A stretch of DNA of 64,000 nucleotides from Rhodopseudomonas sp. BR0M22. GTDB lineage: Bacteria; Pseudomonadota; Alphaproteobacteria; Rhizobiales; Xanthobacteraceae. The stretch lies in the NCBI RefSeq assembly GCF_010907035.1, contig NZ_QUMK01000026.1, forward strand, positions 1-64,000, given 5' to 3'. The position numbers were made by a program, and so were the translations under genes. The first letter of the stretch is position 1; every line of letters starts with the position of its first letter. Below the pieces are notes generated by a model, which saw nothing but the letters and a program-made list of their open reading frames with translations, had not been told where the DNA came from and ran no database searches. Of the stretch, positions 1-9,823 are shown in pieces.

Positions 1-1178
1 ATCTCGAACGGGCCGGCGGAGCCCATGCCGCCGCCGACGCACATCGTCACCACCGCGTACTTCGCCTTGCGGCGGCGGCCTTCGATCAGCGCGTGGCCGG
101 CGAGGCGCGCGCCCGACATGCCGTAGGGATGGCCGACCGAGATCGCGCCACCGTTGACGTTGAGCTTCTCCGGATCGATGCCGAGCTTGTCGCGGCAGTA
201 CAGCACCTGCACGGCGAAAGCCTCGTTCAGCTCCCAGACGCCGATGTCGTCGACGGTGAGGCCGTGGCGCTTGAGCAGGCGCGGCACCGCGAACACCGGG
301 CCGATGCCCATCTCGTCCGGCTCGCAGCCGTGCGAAACCATGCCGCGGAAGATGCCGAGCGGCTTGAGGCCCTTCGCCGCCGCGGTCTTGTCGCTCATGA
401 TCACCGTGGCGGAGGCGCCGTCGGAGAGCTGGCTGGCATTGCCGGCGGTGATGGTGAAGCCCTCGCCGCGCACCGCCTTCAATCCCGCCAGACCTTCAGC
501 GGTGGTTTCCGGCCGCGGACCTTCGTCCTGCGACAGCGTGATGTCCTTGAACGACACCTCGCCGGTCGCCTTGTCGACGACGCCCATCTTGGTCGAAATC
601 GGTGCGATCTCGTCGTTGAACTTGCCGCCCTGCTGCGCAGCCGCGGTGCGGCGCTGGCTTTCCAGCGAGTACTCGTCCTGGCGCTCCCGCGAGATGCCGT
701 AGCGCTTCGCCACGGTCTCGGCGGTGTCGAGCATTGCCATGTAGACGTCGCCCTTGATCGCCTGCAGCGCCGGATCGACGGCATGGAAGCTGTTCATCTT
801 GTCGTTCTGAACCAGCGAGATCGACTCGCCGCCGCCGCCGACCGCGATTTCGACGCCGTCGAACAGCACCGAGCGGGCGGCCAGCGCGATCGCCTGCAAG
901 CCGGAGGCGCACTGCCGGTCGATGGTGGTGCCGGCGGTGGTCACCGGCAGGCCGGCGCGCAGCAGCGCCTTGCGCGCGATGTTGCCGCCGGTGGCGCCCT
1001 GCTGCATCGCCGCGCCCATCACCACGTCTTCGACCTCCTTCGGGTCGATGCCGGCACGCTTCACCGCGTGCTCGATGGCGTGGCCGAGCAGCGTGGCGCC
1101 CTCGGTGGCATTGAGGGCGCCGCGATACGCCTTGCCGATCGGCGTGCGCGCGGTGGAAACGATGACGGCATCGGTCAT
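1..1178 (-). CDS. pimB: Acetyl-CoA acyltransferase (thiolase), pimB-like; 3' end off the window edge
   Basis: Thiolase for the last, thiolytic step of beta-oxidation (3-ketoacyl-CoA plus CoA giving acetyl-CoA and a shortened acyl-CoA). About 392 residues are visible from the ATG at 1178. The nucleophilic cysteine is Cys90 in [10 protein letters not shown]. The C-terminal [10 protein letters not shown] and CVGGGMG motifs supply the catalytic histidine and cysteine. The family is about 395 residues, so only a few residues and the stop lie to the left of base 1. It is 35 bp downstream of pimA on the same strand, which matches the published R. palustris pimFABCDE order (ligase, thiolase, then acyl-CoA dehydrogenases). 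The family is certain; the pim name rests on context. Confidence 0.9.
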   Translation of the reverse strand, partial: MTDAVIVSTARTPIGKAYRGALNATEGATLLGHAIEHAVKRAGIDPKEVEDVVMGAAMQQGATGGNIARKALLRAGLPVTTAGTTIDRQCASGLQAIALAARSVLFDGVEIAVGGGGESISLVQNDKMNSFHAVDPALQAIKGDVYMAMLDTAETVAKRYGISRERQDEYSLESQRRTAAAQQGGKFNDEIAPISTKMGVVDKATGEVSFKDITLSQDEGPRPETTAEGLAGLKAVRGEGFTITAGNASQLSDGASATVIMSDKTAAAKGLKPLGIFRGMVSHGCEPDEMGIGPVFAVPRLLKRHGLTVDDIGVWELNEAFAVQVLYCRDKLGIDPEKLNVNGGAISVGHPYGMSGARLAGHALIEGRRRKAKYAVVTMCVGGGMGSAGPFE

Positions 1179-1213
1179 GGGCAGGCTCCTGCGGTTGCTA
1201 GTGTCGATTACGA

Positions 1214-2863
1214 TTAGGTCTTGGTTGCGGTCTGCTGATTGCGTAGTTCGTGGCGGGACAGTTTGCCCACCGTGGTGCGCGGAAGTTCGTCGCGGAATTC
1301 GACCGCGGTCGGCAATTCGTGCTTGCCGAGCTTGCCGGTGAGGAAGGTGCGCAGTTCGTCGATGCTGAACGGCTTGGCGCCGTCACGCAGCTTGACGAAG
1401 GCTTTCGCGGCCTCGCCGCGGTAATCGTCCGGAATACCGATCACGATCACTTCCTGCACCGCCGGGTGTTCGTAGATCGCCTGCTCGATCATCTGCGGAT
1501 AGACGTTGAAGCCGCCGGAGATGATCATATCCTTCTTGCGATCGACCAGGAAGAAGTAGCCGTCCTGGTCCATATAGCCGATGTCGCCGGTGAGAAAACG
1601 GTCGCCGACGAAACTGTGAGCAGCCTCTTCCGGCCGGTTCCAGTACCCCTTGGTGACGTTCGGGCCGCGAACCCGGATCTCACCGACCTCGCCGGGCTTC
1701 AGCACCTTCGAAGTATCGTCGAGCGCCACGACATCGAGTTCGATCCCCGGCAGCATCAGGCCGATCGAGCCCGGCTTGTCCGGCCCTTCCGGCGGATGGC
1801 CGGTGCCGGGCGAGCAAGTCTCGGTCATGCCCCAGCCGCTCTTGAGCGACAGCCCGGTCTTGCGCTCGAACAACCGCGCGACTTCCACCGGCAGCGGCGC
1901 GCCGCCGGAGCCGGCTGTGACCAGCGACGACAAATCGCGTTTCTCCAGCGACGGATCGTTGGCGAGCGCGATCCACATCGTCGGCACGCCCGGGAACGAG
2001 GTCGCACGCTTCTCCTCGATGTCGCGGAAGATCGAAGCGACATCGAAGCGCTGATGCAGCGAGATCAGGTCGCCCTGGCGCAGCGTGCGAAACAGGATCA
2101 CGGTGAGCGCGTAGATGTGGAACAGCGGTAGCACGCAGATCACGCGCTCGATCACGCCTTCACGCCGGTTCGGCGCCCACCAGATGCTGAAGATAGCTTC
2201 GGCAGCGGTGAGATTGCCGTGGGTCAGCATCGCGCCCTTGGGCATGCCCGTGGTGCCGCCGGTGTATTGCAGCAGCGCGATGTCGTCTGGCGTGACGGTC
2301 GGCCACGCCATCGGCTTCAGGGCGTCCTTGACGAATTCGGCGTAAGTAATCACCCGCGGATCGTCGGGCAGCGGCGCTTGCGGCGTGCCGGCCGCCCCCC
2401 AATCGTCGTCGGCGCAGACGATCAGCCGGTCGAGAAGCCCCTTCTCCAGAAACTTGGTGGCCATCGGCAGCAGCGCCGCGGAATTGGTGGTGATCAGCAC
2501 CCGCGCGCCGGAATCGGTCAGCTTGTGCGACAGCGCCCGCTCGCCGTCGAGCGGCGACAGATGCACCACGCGGGCGCCGGCCTTCAGCGCGCCGAAGAAG
2601 TTGATCGGATGGTCGGGCGTGTTGCCGAGGAATAGCGCGACCGAGCAGTCGCGCCCGTATCCCGCCGCCAGCAGCGCCGCGGCCGCGGTCTCGGCCATCG
2701 CTTCGAGCTTGGTGTAGGTGATCTGCCGGTCGCGGAATTCGAGCGCGGGGCGCGCGCCGTAGTCCTTCGCCGCCTGCGCGAGCAGATCGACCAGCGTGCC
2801 GCGCGGGATCGGCACGTCCCAGCGGATTCCAGGGGGATAGAACTGTTCGCCGGGTTTGGACAT
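1214..2863 (-). CDS. pimA: Dicarboxylate/fatty acid CoA ligase, AMP-forming (PimA)
   Basis: Acyl-adenylate-forming CoA ligase of about 549 residues. In R. palustris PimA activates C7-C14 dicarboxylic and fatty acids to CoA thioesters (established for the family member). Visible motifs are the P-loop [14 protein letters not shown] near residue 210, the adenylate-binding GWGMTET, and the hinge and C-terminal motif [14 protein letters not shown]. The ATG at 2863 is preferred over an in-frame GTG nine bases upstream; neither has a strong Shine-Dalgarno sequence. It sits between pimF (about 200 bp upstream, separated by a palindromic repeat) and pimB. It would feed pimelate and benzoate-derived chains into the beta-oxidation enzymes of the operon. 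Confidence 0.9.
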   Translation of the reverse strand: MSKPGEQFYPPGIRWDVPIPRGTLVDLLAQAAKDYGARPALEFRDRQITYTKLEAMAETAAAALLAAGYGRDCSVALFLGNTPDHPINFFGALKAGARVVHLSPLDGERALSHKLTDSGARVLITTNSAALLPMATKFLEKGLLDRLIVCADDDWGAAGTPQAPLPDDPRVITYAEFVKDALKPMAWPTVTPDDIALLQYTGGTTGMPKGAMLTHGNLTAAEAIFSIWWAPNRREGVIERVICVLPLFHIYALTVILFRTLRQGDLISLHQRFDVASIFRDIEEKRATSFPGVPTMWIALANDPSLEKRDLSSLVTAGSGGAPLPVEVARLFERKTGLSLKSGWGMTETCSPGTGHPPEGPDKPGSIGLMLPGIELDVVALDDTSKVLKPGEVGEIRVRGPNVTKGYWNRPEEAAHSFVGDRFLTGDIGYMDQDGYFFLVDRKKDMIISGGFNVYPQMIEQAIYEHPAVQEVIVIGIPDDYRGEAAKAFVKLRDGAKPFSIDELRTFLTGKLGKHELPTAVEFRDELPRTTVGKLSRHELRNQQTATKT

Positions 2864-2900
2864 GCGGGCCACTTCGCGATTGGGGGTGAACTATGAGTTC

Positions 2901-3050
2901 GTCATTCCGGGGCGCGGGCAGCGCGAGCCCGGAATCCATATCCCCTGGCTTCGCCGCGAGAAAAAGAGCGCCGCCACGCATTGCTCAACCGAAAAGCCAG
3001 GGTATGGATTCCGGGTCTGCGCCCCAAAGGGGCGCATCCCGGAACGACAG
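2901..3050. repeat. Dispersed palindromic repeat between pimF and pimA
   Basis: The 203-bp gap between pimF and pimA is mostly an inverted repeat. The arm at 2929-2948 (CCGGAATCCATATCCCCTGG) pairs imperfectly with 2997-3014 (CCAGGGTATGGATTCCGG), and the outer flanks (CGTCATTCCGG and CCGGAACGAC) pair too. The style matches the long palindromic intergenic repeats common in Bradyrhizobiaceae genomes. It lies inside an operon, so it would be transcribed as a long hairpin. Confidence 0.7.
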
Positions 3051-3066
3051 GTGGAGAGGCCTGTGA

Positions 3067-5166
3067 TCACGCAGCCGCCTTGCTGGGCTGGCCGATCGAC
3101 GCGAAGGTTTTGCCTTCGTCGGCGAGCTTCTTCAGCAGCGGCGCCGGCTCCAGCGACGGATCATTGGTGGCCTTGGCATACGCGCTGAGCCGGTCGGCGA
3201 TGTGCTTGAGGCCGACGCTGTCTGCGTAGTGCATCGGACCGCCGCGGTAGATCGGCCAGCCGTAGCCGTAGAGCCAGACCACGTCGATGTCGCTCGGACG
3301 CGCCGCGATCTTCTCCTCCAGGATGCGGGCACCCTCGTTGATCATCGGGTACACCATCCGCTCGAGGATCTCCTCGTCGGTGATGTCGCGGCGCTTCAGG
3401 CCGAGCTTGGCGAGCGTGTCGTTGATCAGCGTCTCGACTTCCGGATCGGGCAGCGGCGAACGCGAACCCTGCTCGTACTTGTAGTAGCCCTTGCCGGTCT
3501 TCTGGCCGAAGCGGCCGGCTTCGCACAGCGCATCCGCGATCTCCGACTTGATGCCGCGGTCCTTACGCGAGCGCCAGCCGATATCGAGGCCGGCGAGATC
3601 GCCCATCGCGAACGGGCCCATCGGCATGCCGAACTTGGTGACGACGGCGTCGACCTGCTGCGGCAGCGCGCCTTCGAACAGCAGCTTCTCGGACTGCTTG
3701 GAGCGGGCCGCGAGCATGCGGTTGCCGACGAAGCCGTCGCAGACGCCAACCACGACCGGCACCTTCGCGATCTTCTTGGAGATCGACACCGCGGTGAGCA
3801 GCGCGTCCGGCGCGGTCTTGGCGCCACGCACGATCTCGCACAGCTTCATGACGTTGGCCGGCGAGAAGAAATGCATGCCGAGCACGTCCTGCGGACGCTT
3901 GGTGACGGCGGCGATGTCGTCGATGTTGAGATAGGAGGTGTTGGAGGCGAGCACCGCGCCAGGCTTGGCGTGGGCGTCGATCGCGGTGAACACTTCCTTC
4001 TTCACCGCCATCGTCTCGAACACCGCCTCGATCACCAGATCGGCGTCCTTGACGTTTTCGAGACCGACCACGCCGGTGATCAGCGCCATCCGCTTGGCCG
4101 GCGCATCCGCCGGAATGCCGCCGCGCGCTGCGGTGGCTTCCCAGTTCTTCTGCATGATGCCGAGGCCGCGCTTGAGCTGCTCCTCGCCGGTCTCGATCAG
4201 CGTCACCGGAATGCCGGCATTGGCGAACGACATCGCGATGCCACCGCCCATGGTGCCGGCGCCGATGATCGCGACGCGCGCCACAGCGCGCGGCTTGGTG
4301 CCGGCCGGCACGCCGTCGACCTTGGCGGCCTCACGCTCGGCGAAGAACGCGTAGCGCTGTGCCTTCGACTGGTCGGAGACGAGCAGCTTCATGAAGCCCT
4401 CGCGCTCCTTCTTCATGCCTTCGTCGAACGGCAGATCGATCGCCGCACCAATCGCGTCGGCACAGGCGAACGGCGCCTCGAGGCCGCGCGCCTTCTTGGT
4501 GATCGCCGCGACAGCGTTGGTGAAGATCGAACGATCGGCCTTGGCAGCGGCGAGCTTGGAGTCGTCGTCGCGCAGCCGGCGCAGCGGGCGCTTCTCGGCC
4601 AGCACCTTCTTGGCGAACGCCACCGCCCCCGCGACCAGGTCAGTGACGACCTCTTCGACCAGACCATCCTTCAGCGCTTCGGCCGCACCGATCGGATTGC
4701 CGCCGACGATCATCTGCACCGCAAGCTCCGGACCGACCGCGCGCGGCAGCCGCTGCGTTCCGCCGGCACCCGGCAACAGTCCGAGCTTGACCTCGGGGAG
4801 ACCCAGCTTAGCTTCCTTCACCGCGACCCGGAAATGACAGCCGAGCGCGACTTCGAGACCGCCGCCGAGCGCGGTGCCGTGAATAGCTGCGATGGTCGGC
4901 TTCGGTGAATCTTCCAGCGCGGCGATCACTTCGGTGAGTGCCGGCGGCTGCGGCGGCTTACCGAACTCGGTGATGTCAGCGCCCGCGATGAAGGTGCGCC
5001 CCGCGCACACCAGCACGATCGCCTGCACGTCCGGATCGGCGACGGCAGCGTTGACGTTCTCCAGGATGCCGCGGCGAACAGCCGCACTCAGCGCATTGAC
5101 CGGCGGACTGTCCACAGTGACGATCGCGACCTGATCCTGCGTTGCGCGTGTGACTACTTCGCTCAT
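3067..5166 (-). CDS. pimF: Bifunctional enoyl-CoA hydratase / 3-hydroxyacyl-CoA dehydrogenase (PimF)
   Basis: Trifunctional-alpha-like beta-oxidation enzyme of 699 residues, first gene of the operon. The N-terminal crotonase half (about 1-190) has the oxyanion-hole segment [10 protein letters not shown] and the glutamate-bearing [21 protein letters not shown] Rossmann domain starts near residue 305 with [13 protein letters not shown], followed by the 3-hydroxyacyl-CoA dehydrogenase C-terminal domains. It hydrates the enoyl-CoA and oxidises the 3-hydroxyacyl-CoA. The ATG at 5166 ([10 protein letters not shown]) is chosen over more distal codons because it follows CAAGGAGAACGGC, a good ribosome binding site. 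It is transcribed divergently from the IclR regulator 131 bp away. Confidence 0.92.
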   Translation of the reverse strand: MSEVVTRATQDQVAIVTVDSPPVNALSAAVRRGILENVNAAVADPDVQAIVLVCAGRTFIAGADITEFGKPPQPPALTEVIAALEDSPKPTIAAIHGTALGGGLEVALGCHFRVAVKEAKLGLPEVKLGLLPGAGGTQRLPRAVGPELAVQMIVGGNPIGAAEALKDGLVEEVVTDLVAGAVAFAKKVLAEKRPLRRLRDDDSKLAAAKADRSIFTNAVAAITKKARGLEAPFACADAIGAAIDLPFDEGMKKEREGFMKLLVSDQSKAQRYAFFAEREAAKVDGVPAGTKPRAVARVAIIGAGTMGGGIAMSFANAGIPVTLIETGEEQLKRGLGIMQKNWEATAARGGIPADAPAKRMALITGVVGLENVKDADLVIEAVFETMAVKKEVFTAIDAHAKPGAVLASNTSYLNIDDIAAVTKRPQDVLGMHFFSPANVMKLCEIVRGAKTAPDALLTAVSISKKIAKVPVVVGVCDGFVGNRMLAARSKQSEKLLFEGALPQQVDAVVTKFGMPMGPFAMGDLAGLDIGWRSRKDRGIKSEIADALCEAGRFGQKTGKGYYKYEQGSRSPLPDPEVETLINDTLAKLGLKRRDITDEEILERMVYPMINEGARILEEKIAARPSDIDVVWLYGYGWPIYRGGPMHYADSVGLKHIADRLSAYAKATNDPSLEPAPLLKKLADEGKTFASIGQPSKAAA

Positions 5167-5254
5167 GCCGTTCTCCTTGGGTTTCCGTTTCTTGGTTCGT
5201 TTCGCACTGCGAAAATTAATTCCACATCTTGACATCGAGGGTTATTTTGAAGAG

Positions 5255-5272
5255 CGTCGATTGTCAACGACG
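5255..5272. promoter_or_regulatory. Possible IclR-type operator in the pimF/regulator divergent promoter
   Basis: An 18-bp interrupted inverted repeat, CGTCG-N8-CGACG, lies in the 131-bp AT-richer gap between pimF and the IclR gene, with a TTGACA hexamer at 5229-5234 nearby. The position suits control of both divergent promoters. The assignment is inference from symmetry alone. Confidence 0.3.
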
Positions 5273-5297
5273 TCCATAAAACGAAACGCGTGTAGGG

Positions 5298-6164
5298 ATG
5301 AAGCGTCCGCCCAAGAAAACCGCCACCGACCGTAGTTTTGTCGTCGCCCTGGCGCGCGGACTGGAGGTGTTGCGTGCGTTCGGCCCCAACGACGGATTGC
5401 TCGGCAATCAGGAGCTGGCGGCACGCACCAAGCTTCCCAAGCCGACGATCTCGCGGCTGACCTACACCCTCACCAAGCTCGGCTATCTGACGCAGGTCCC
5501 ACGGTTCGAGAAGTATCAACTCGCTCCGGCGGCGATGTCGCTCGGCTACGCCGCGGTGGCCAACCTCGGGTTGCGGCATTTGTCACAGCCCTTCCGCGAC
5601 GAATTGATGCAGCAGACCGGCGGCGCGGTCGCGGTCGGCGCGCGCGATCGTCTCAGCATGATCTATGTCGGACAAGCGCGATCGAGCCTCACCGTCGGCG
5701 TGCAACTCGACGTCGGCTCTCGGATTCCGATCGCCACCACCGCGATGGGCCGCGCGTATTTGTGTGCACTGCCGAATGAAGAACGCGCGATTTTAATGCG
5801 TGAAATGCGCGAGTATTACGGCAGTCGCTGGCCGCGCATCAAAGACGGCATCGAGCGCTCCGAAGAAATGGTGGACAAGCGCGGCTTCGCGATCTCGGTC
5901 GGCGAGTGGCAGGACGACGTGCATGCGGCCGGCGTCGCAATGACTCTGAACGACGGCACCGGCACCTACGCATTCAACTGCGGCGCGCCGGCTTTCCGCT
6001 TTACGGAAGACCGGCTGATCAACGACATTGGACCTCGCCTCGTGGCGATGGTAAGGAAAATCGAAGCGGCGCTCGGGGGAGTAGCTGCGCCGCAACCAAG
6101 AAAATCCGATAACAAAAGAACAAAAGGAGGGAAAGTTGCGCGTGTCGTCGAGGGGATCAGGTAG
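5298..6164 (+). CDS. IclR-family transcriptional regulator of the pim locus
   Basis: IclR-type regulator of 288 residues. The N-terminal winged helix-turn-helix (about 15-75) contains LGNQELAARTKLPKPTISRL, with the recognition helix after LPKPT. The C-terminal IclR effector domain (about 90-265) follows, containing AVGARDRLSMIYV and the conserved ALPNEER segment. It diverges from pimF and ends 30 bp before an ABC importer ATPase, so it sits between a catabolic operon and its probable transporter and could regulate both in response to a dicarboxylate, acyl-CoA or aromatic metabolite. It is probably the gene called pimR in R. palustris, but the symbol is left out because I recognise it only from context. 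The last 30 residues are basic and low in complexity. Confidence 0.85.
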   Translation: MKRPPKKTATDRSFVVALARGLEVLRAFGPNDGLLGNQELAARTKLPKPTISRLTYTLTKLGYLTQVPRFEKYQLAPAAMSLGYAAVANLGLRHLSQPFRDELMQQTGGAVAVGARDRLSMIYVGQARSSLTVGVQLDVGSRIPIATTAMGRAYLCALPNEERAILMREMREYYGSRWPRIKDGIERSEEMVDKRGFAISVGEWQDDVHAAGVAMTLNDGTGTYAFNCGAPAFRFTEDRLINDIGPRLVAMVRKIEAALGGVAAPQPRKSDNKRTKGGKVARVVEGIR

Positions 6165-6194
6165 CAAGTCGCTGCCTCGACCGGGCTGCTGCAA

Positions 6195-6995
6195 ATGACG
6201 CAGGCTCAGGTTTCGTCTTCCGCGTCGCCGCTTCTTGCGGTGCGCGACGTCAGCGTCGTGTTCGGTGGCATCGTCGCCCTGAACGGCATTTCTTTCAACA
6301 TGCAGAAGGGACAGATCCTCGGCTTGATCGGCCCGAACGGTGCCGGCAAGACCACGCTGTTCAACTGCCTGTCGCGGCTGTATCAGCCGAGCAAGGGTGA
6401 CATTCTGCTCGAAGGCGAGAGCATTCTCACCCGGCCGCCGCATCGCATCGCCGAGATCGGCATCGGCCGCACGTTCCAGAACGTCGCGCTGTTTCCCAAC
6501 ATGTCGGTGGTCGACAACGTGCGCGTCGGCGCGCATTGCCGCACCAACAGCGACATCGTCTCGGATTCGCTGCGGATGCCGTGGATCCGCAGCAGCGAAA
6601 AGGCGCTCAACAAGAAAGTCGACGACATTCTCGGCTATCTCGAGCTGCGCAACGTCGCCCACACCACGGTGTCGGGCCTGCCGTTCGGCACGCAGAAGCG
6701 CGTCGAGCTGGCGCGTGCGCTCGCCGCCGAGCCGAAGATCCTGCTGCTGGACGAGCCCGCCGGCGGTCTCAACCACGAGGAAGTCTACATCCTCGGCGAC
6801 CTCGTGCGCCGCATCCGCGACGATCGCGGCATCACCGTGCTGCTGGTCGAACACCACATGGGCATGGTGATGTCGACCGCCGACTACGTGGTCGCGCTCA
6901 ATTTCGGACGCAAGCTCGCAGAGGGAACGCCGACCCAGGTGCAGAACGACCCGGATGTGATCAAGGCCTATCTGGGGAGCAAGGACGAACAATGA
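6195..6995 (+). CDS. Branched-chain-type ABC importer ATP-binding protein (LivG type)
   Basis: ATPase subunit of a hydrophobic amino acid-type (HAAT) importer, 266 residues. It has Walker A GPNGAGKT near 50, the Q-loop GRTFQNVALFPNMSV, and Walker B ILLLDEPAGGL. The signature region is degenerate (VSGLPFGTQKRVELARAL), as is usual for LivG. The stop overlaps the start of the second ATPase by four bases (ATGA), so the two are translationally coupled. Context next to pim suggests import of dicarboxylic or fatty acids, or aromatic acids, rather than leucine; the substrate is inferred. Confidence 0.9.
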   Translation: MTQAQVSSSASPLLAVRDVSVVFGGIVALNGISFNMQKGQILGLIGPNGAGKTTLFNCLSRLYQPSKGDILLEGESILTRPPHRIAEIGIGRTFQNVALFPNMSVVDNVRVGAHCRTNSDIVSDSLRMPWIRSSEKALNKKVDDILGYLELRNVAHTTVSGLPFGTQKRVELARALAAEPKILLLDEPAGGLNHEEVYILGDLVRRIRDDRGITVLLVEHHMGMVMSTADYVVALNFGRKLAEGTPTQVQNDPDVIKAYLGSKDEQ

Positions 6996-7705
6996 CCGCG
7001 ATGCTCAACGTTCGCGACCTGCGCGCCTATTACGGCCAGGTCCAAGCGCTGCACGGGCTCGAATTCGAACTGCACGAAGGCAGCCTCACCACCCTGCTCG
7101 GCGCCAACGGTGCCGGCAAGACCACCACGCTGCGGGCGATCTGCAACATGGTGCGCTCGACCGGCTCCATCCAGTTCGAGGGCAAGACCATCAACAAGAG
7201 CTCGACGGAATCCATCGTCAAGCTCGGCATCGCCCACGTTCCGCAGGGCCGCGGCACCTTCACCACGATGACCGTGGAGGAGAACCTGCAGCTCGGCGCG
7301 ATGACCCGCAAGGACACCAAGGCGATCGCCTCGGACATCGAGCGGATGTACGCGCACTTCCCGGTGCTCAAGCAGCGCCACACCCAGCAGGCCGGCACGC
7401 TGTCCGGCGGCGAACAGCAGATGCTCGCGGTCGCCCGCGCCCTGATGCTTCGGCCGCGGCTGATGCTGCTCGACGAACCCTCGTTCGGCCTCGCTCCGCT
7501 GATCGTGCGGGATCTGTTCAAGATCCTCGGCAAGATCAACCGCGAGGACAAGGTCACCATTCTGGTGGTCGAACAGAACGCCCAGCTCGCGCTCGAACTC
7601 GCCGACAAGGCGTATGTGATCGAGACCGGGCGGATCGTGATGTCGGGGAACGCGACGGAAATCGCCAACAACGAAGACGTCCGCAAATCGTATCTGGGTT
7701 ACTGA
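6992..7705 (+). CDS. Branched-chain-type ABC importer ATP-binding protein (LivF type)
   Basis: Second ATPase of the importer, 237 residues. It has Walker A GANGAGKTT near residue 36, the signature TLSGGEQQMLAVARAL and Walker B LMLLDEPSFGLAP, all canonical. The ATG at 6992 overlaps the previous stop. It forms the ATPase heterodimer with the LivG-type subunit. The permease gene starts 12 bp downstream, so the four transporter genes form one tightly packed operon. Confidence 0.92.
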   Translation: MTAMLNVRDLRAYYGQVQALHGLEFELHEGSLTTLLGANGAGKTTTLRAICNMVRSTGSIQFEGKTINKSSTESIVKLGIAHVPQGRGTFTTMTVEENLQLGAMTRKDTKAIASDIERMYAHFPVLKQRHTQQAGTLSGGEQQMLAVARALMLRPRLMLLDEPSFGLAPLIVRDLFKILGKINREDKVTILVVEQNAQLALELADKAYVIETGRIVMSGNATEIANNEDVRKSYLGY

Positions 7706-7716
7706 GGAGACCGGCC

Positions 7717-8595
7717 GTGGATCTGTTTCTGAACCAAATCCTGGCTGGCATCGCCACCGGAGCGATCTATGCCTGCATGGCGCTCGCCGTGGTGATGATC
7801 TACCAGGCGATCGACCACCTGAACTTCGCCCAGGGCGAAATGGCGATGTTTTCGACCTTCGTCGCCTGGCAATTGATGCAATGGGGCGTGCCCTATTGGG
7901 GCGCCTTCGTGCTGACGCTGGCGTTTTCGTTCGCCGGCGGTGTCATCATCGAACGCGTGCTGTTCAAGCCGCTCGGCAATGCGCCGGTGCTGACCCACGT
8001 CGCGGGCTTCATCGCCCTGTTCGCGATCATCAACTCCGTCGCGGGCCTGACCTGGGACTTCACCATCAAGCAGTTCCCGTCGCCGTTCGGCTCCTCGCCA
8101 TTCCTCGGCAGCCAACTGATCTCGACCCATCAGGCCGGGATGATCGGCGTCACCATCGTGCTGCTGATCCTGCTGTTCCTGTTCTTCCAGTACACCAGGA
8201 TCGGTTTGGCCATGCGGGCTGCGGCGTCTCAGCCTGAATCGGCCCGGCTGGTCGGCATCAACACCTCGTGGATGATCGCACTCGGCTGGGGCATGGCGGC
8301 CGCGATCGGCTCGATCGCCGGCATGCTGATCGCGCCGGTAGTGTTCCTCGAGCCCAACATGATGGGCGGCGTGCTGATCTACGGCTTCGCCGCGGCGGTG
8401 CTCGGCGGTCTGTCCAGCCCGTTCGGTGCGGTTGTCGGCGGCTTCCTGGTCGGCGTGTTCGAGAATCTCGCCGGCACCTACATCCCGGGTGTCGGTAACG
8501 AGCTCAAACTGCCGATCGCGCTGGCGCTGATCGTCACCGTTCTCGTCGTGAAACCCACTGGCCTGTTCGGCCGCACCATCGTCAAGCGAGTCTGA
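7717..8595 (+). CDS. Branched-chain-type ABC importer permease (LivH type)
   Basis: Inner-membrane permease of 292 residues with about eight hydrophobic segments. It starts with the family-typical LNQILAGIATGAIYACMALA. The cytoplasmic contact region RIGLAMRAAASQPESARLVGI is the LivH-type equivalent of an EAA loop that docks the ATPase. It pairs with the LivM-type protein two bases downstream. A GTG or ATG further upstream is unlikely because the previous gene ends 12 bp away and GAGGAGACC lies in front of this start. Confidence 0.9.
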   Translation: MDLFLNQILAGIATGAIYACMALAVVMIYQAIDHLNFAQGEMAMFSTFVAWQLMQWGVPYWGAFVLTLAFSFAGGVIIERVLFKPLGNAPVLTHVAGFIALFAIINSVAGLTWDFTIKQFPSPFGSSPFLGSQLISTHQAGMIGVTIVLLILLFLFFQYTRIGLAMRAAASQPESARLVGINTSWMIALGWGMAAAIGSIAGMLIAPVVFLEPNMMGGVLIYGFAAAVLGGLSSPFGAVVGGFLVGVFENLAGTYIPGVGNELKLPIALALIVTVLVVKPTGLFGRTIVKRV

Positions 8596-8597
8596 AC

Positions 8598-9617
8598 ATG
8601 AGTGCACTCCAGGAAGTCGTCAACGACACCCAACCGGTCGAGACCACGCCGAAGAAGTACATGGCGCTCGGCACCACGGCCTCGGTCGTGGTGGTGCTGC
8701 TGCTCTGTCTTGCCCCGTTGATCGCCAAGAACTTCGTCATTTTCCAGATGACGATGGTTCTGATCTACGCCATCGCCGTGCTGGCGTTGAACATTCTGAC
8801 CGGCGGCTCCGGACAGTTCTCGCTCGGCCAGAGCGCGTTCTACGCCGTCGGCGCCTACAGCTCGGCGATCCTGATGGAGAACTTCGGCGTCAACTACGCG
8901 TTGACGCTGCCGATCTCCGGCGCGATCTGCTTCCTCTGCGGCTATCTGTTCGGCCTGCCGGCGCTGCGATTGAGCGGCATCTATCTGGCGCTCGCGACCT
9001 TCGCGCTCGCCACCGCGATGCCGCAGCTGCTCAAGCTGCACTACTTCGAGCACTGGACCGGCGGCGTTCAGGGGTTGGTCATCACCAAGCCCGACGCGCC
9101 GTTCGGCCTTCCGATGTCGCAGGACATGTGGCTGTACTACTTCGTGCTGGTGGTCTCGATGGTGATCTACGTCGCCTCGGTCAACCTGCTGAAGTCGCGC
9201 TCGGGCCGGGCGATGATGGCGATCCGCGACAACGAAATCGCCGCTTCGGCGATGGGCGTCGACGTGGCTCGCTACAAGACGCTGGCGTTCGGCGTCAGCG
9301 CCGGCATCACCGGCGTCGCCGGCGGTCTCGGCGCCATCGCGGTGCAGTTCGTCGCGCCGGACAGCTACACGATCCAGCTCGCGATCGCGCTGTTCCTCGG
9401 CATGGTGGTCGGCGGCGTCGGCTGGCTGCCGGGCTCGATCGTCGGTGCGGCGTTCATCGTGTTCGTGCCGAACATCGCCGAGGAGTTCTCCAAGGGCCTC
9501 TCCGGCGCAGTGTTCGGCGTGATCCTGGTGCTGATCATCTTCCTGCTGCCGCACGGCTCGCGGCAGATCGCCTATACGGTGCAGAACTGGGTGCACAAAC
9601 TCGGCCGGCGGGGATAA
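8598..9617 (+). CDS. Branched-chain-type ABC importer permease (LivM type)
   Basis: Second permease, 339 residues. A short polar N-terminus precedes about nine to ten membrane segments. It has the LivM hallmark GGSGQFSLGQSAFYAVGAY near residue 70 and the ATPase-contact loop SGRAMMAIRDNEIAASAMGV near 205. It is separated by two bases from the LivH-type gene. The operon then ends in a strong hairpin at 9641-9672, so the binding-protein genes downstream need read-through or their own promoters. Confidence 0.9.
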   Translation: MSALQEVVNDTQPVETTPKKYMALGTTASVVVVLLLCLAPLIAKNFVIFQMTMVLIYAIAVLALNILTGGSGQFSLGQSAFYAVGAYSSAILMENFGVNYALTLPISGAICFLCGYLFGLPALRLSGIYLALATFALATAMPQLLKLHYFEHWTGGVQGLVITKPDAPFGLPMSQDMWLYYFVLVVSMVIYVASVNLLKSRSGRAMMAIRDNEIAASAMGVDVARYKTLAFGVSAGITGVAGGLGAIAVQFVAPDSYTIQLAIALFLGMVVGGVGWLPGSIVGAAFIVFVPNIAEEFSKGLSGAVFGVILVLIIFLLPHGSRQIAYTVQNWVHKLGRRG

Positions 9618-9640
9618 CCCGCCCGCACCGCTCCACTCCG

Positions 9641-9672
9641 GCCCCTCGCGACCCGCTCGCGAGGGGCTTTTT
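9641..9672 (+). terminator. Rho-independent terminator after the permease genes
   Basis: An 11-bp perfect stem (GCCCCTCGCGA pairing with TCGCGAGGGGC), a five-base loop and a run of five T. It lies 23 bp after the LivM-type stop codon. Confidence 0.85.
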
Positions 9673-9823
9673 CTTTGGCCGCCGCTGCGTTCCGTGTCGC
9701 CCCACCTCCGCCCTGCCGGTGGGGCGATTGCCCGATCGGAGGGTGTCGCGCCCAGCCGCGCGGGCGTATGCAGAAGACCAATCAGGCGAGCGTCAGCGCG
9801 CGCCCCCACAACCCGATAGAACC

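Noticed and set aside
3202-4908. A 568-codon plus-strand frame opposite pimF
   Set aside because: No recognisable motif; pimF on the other strand has full catalytic motifs.
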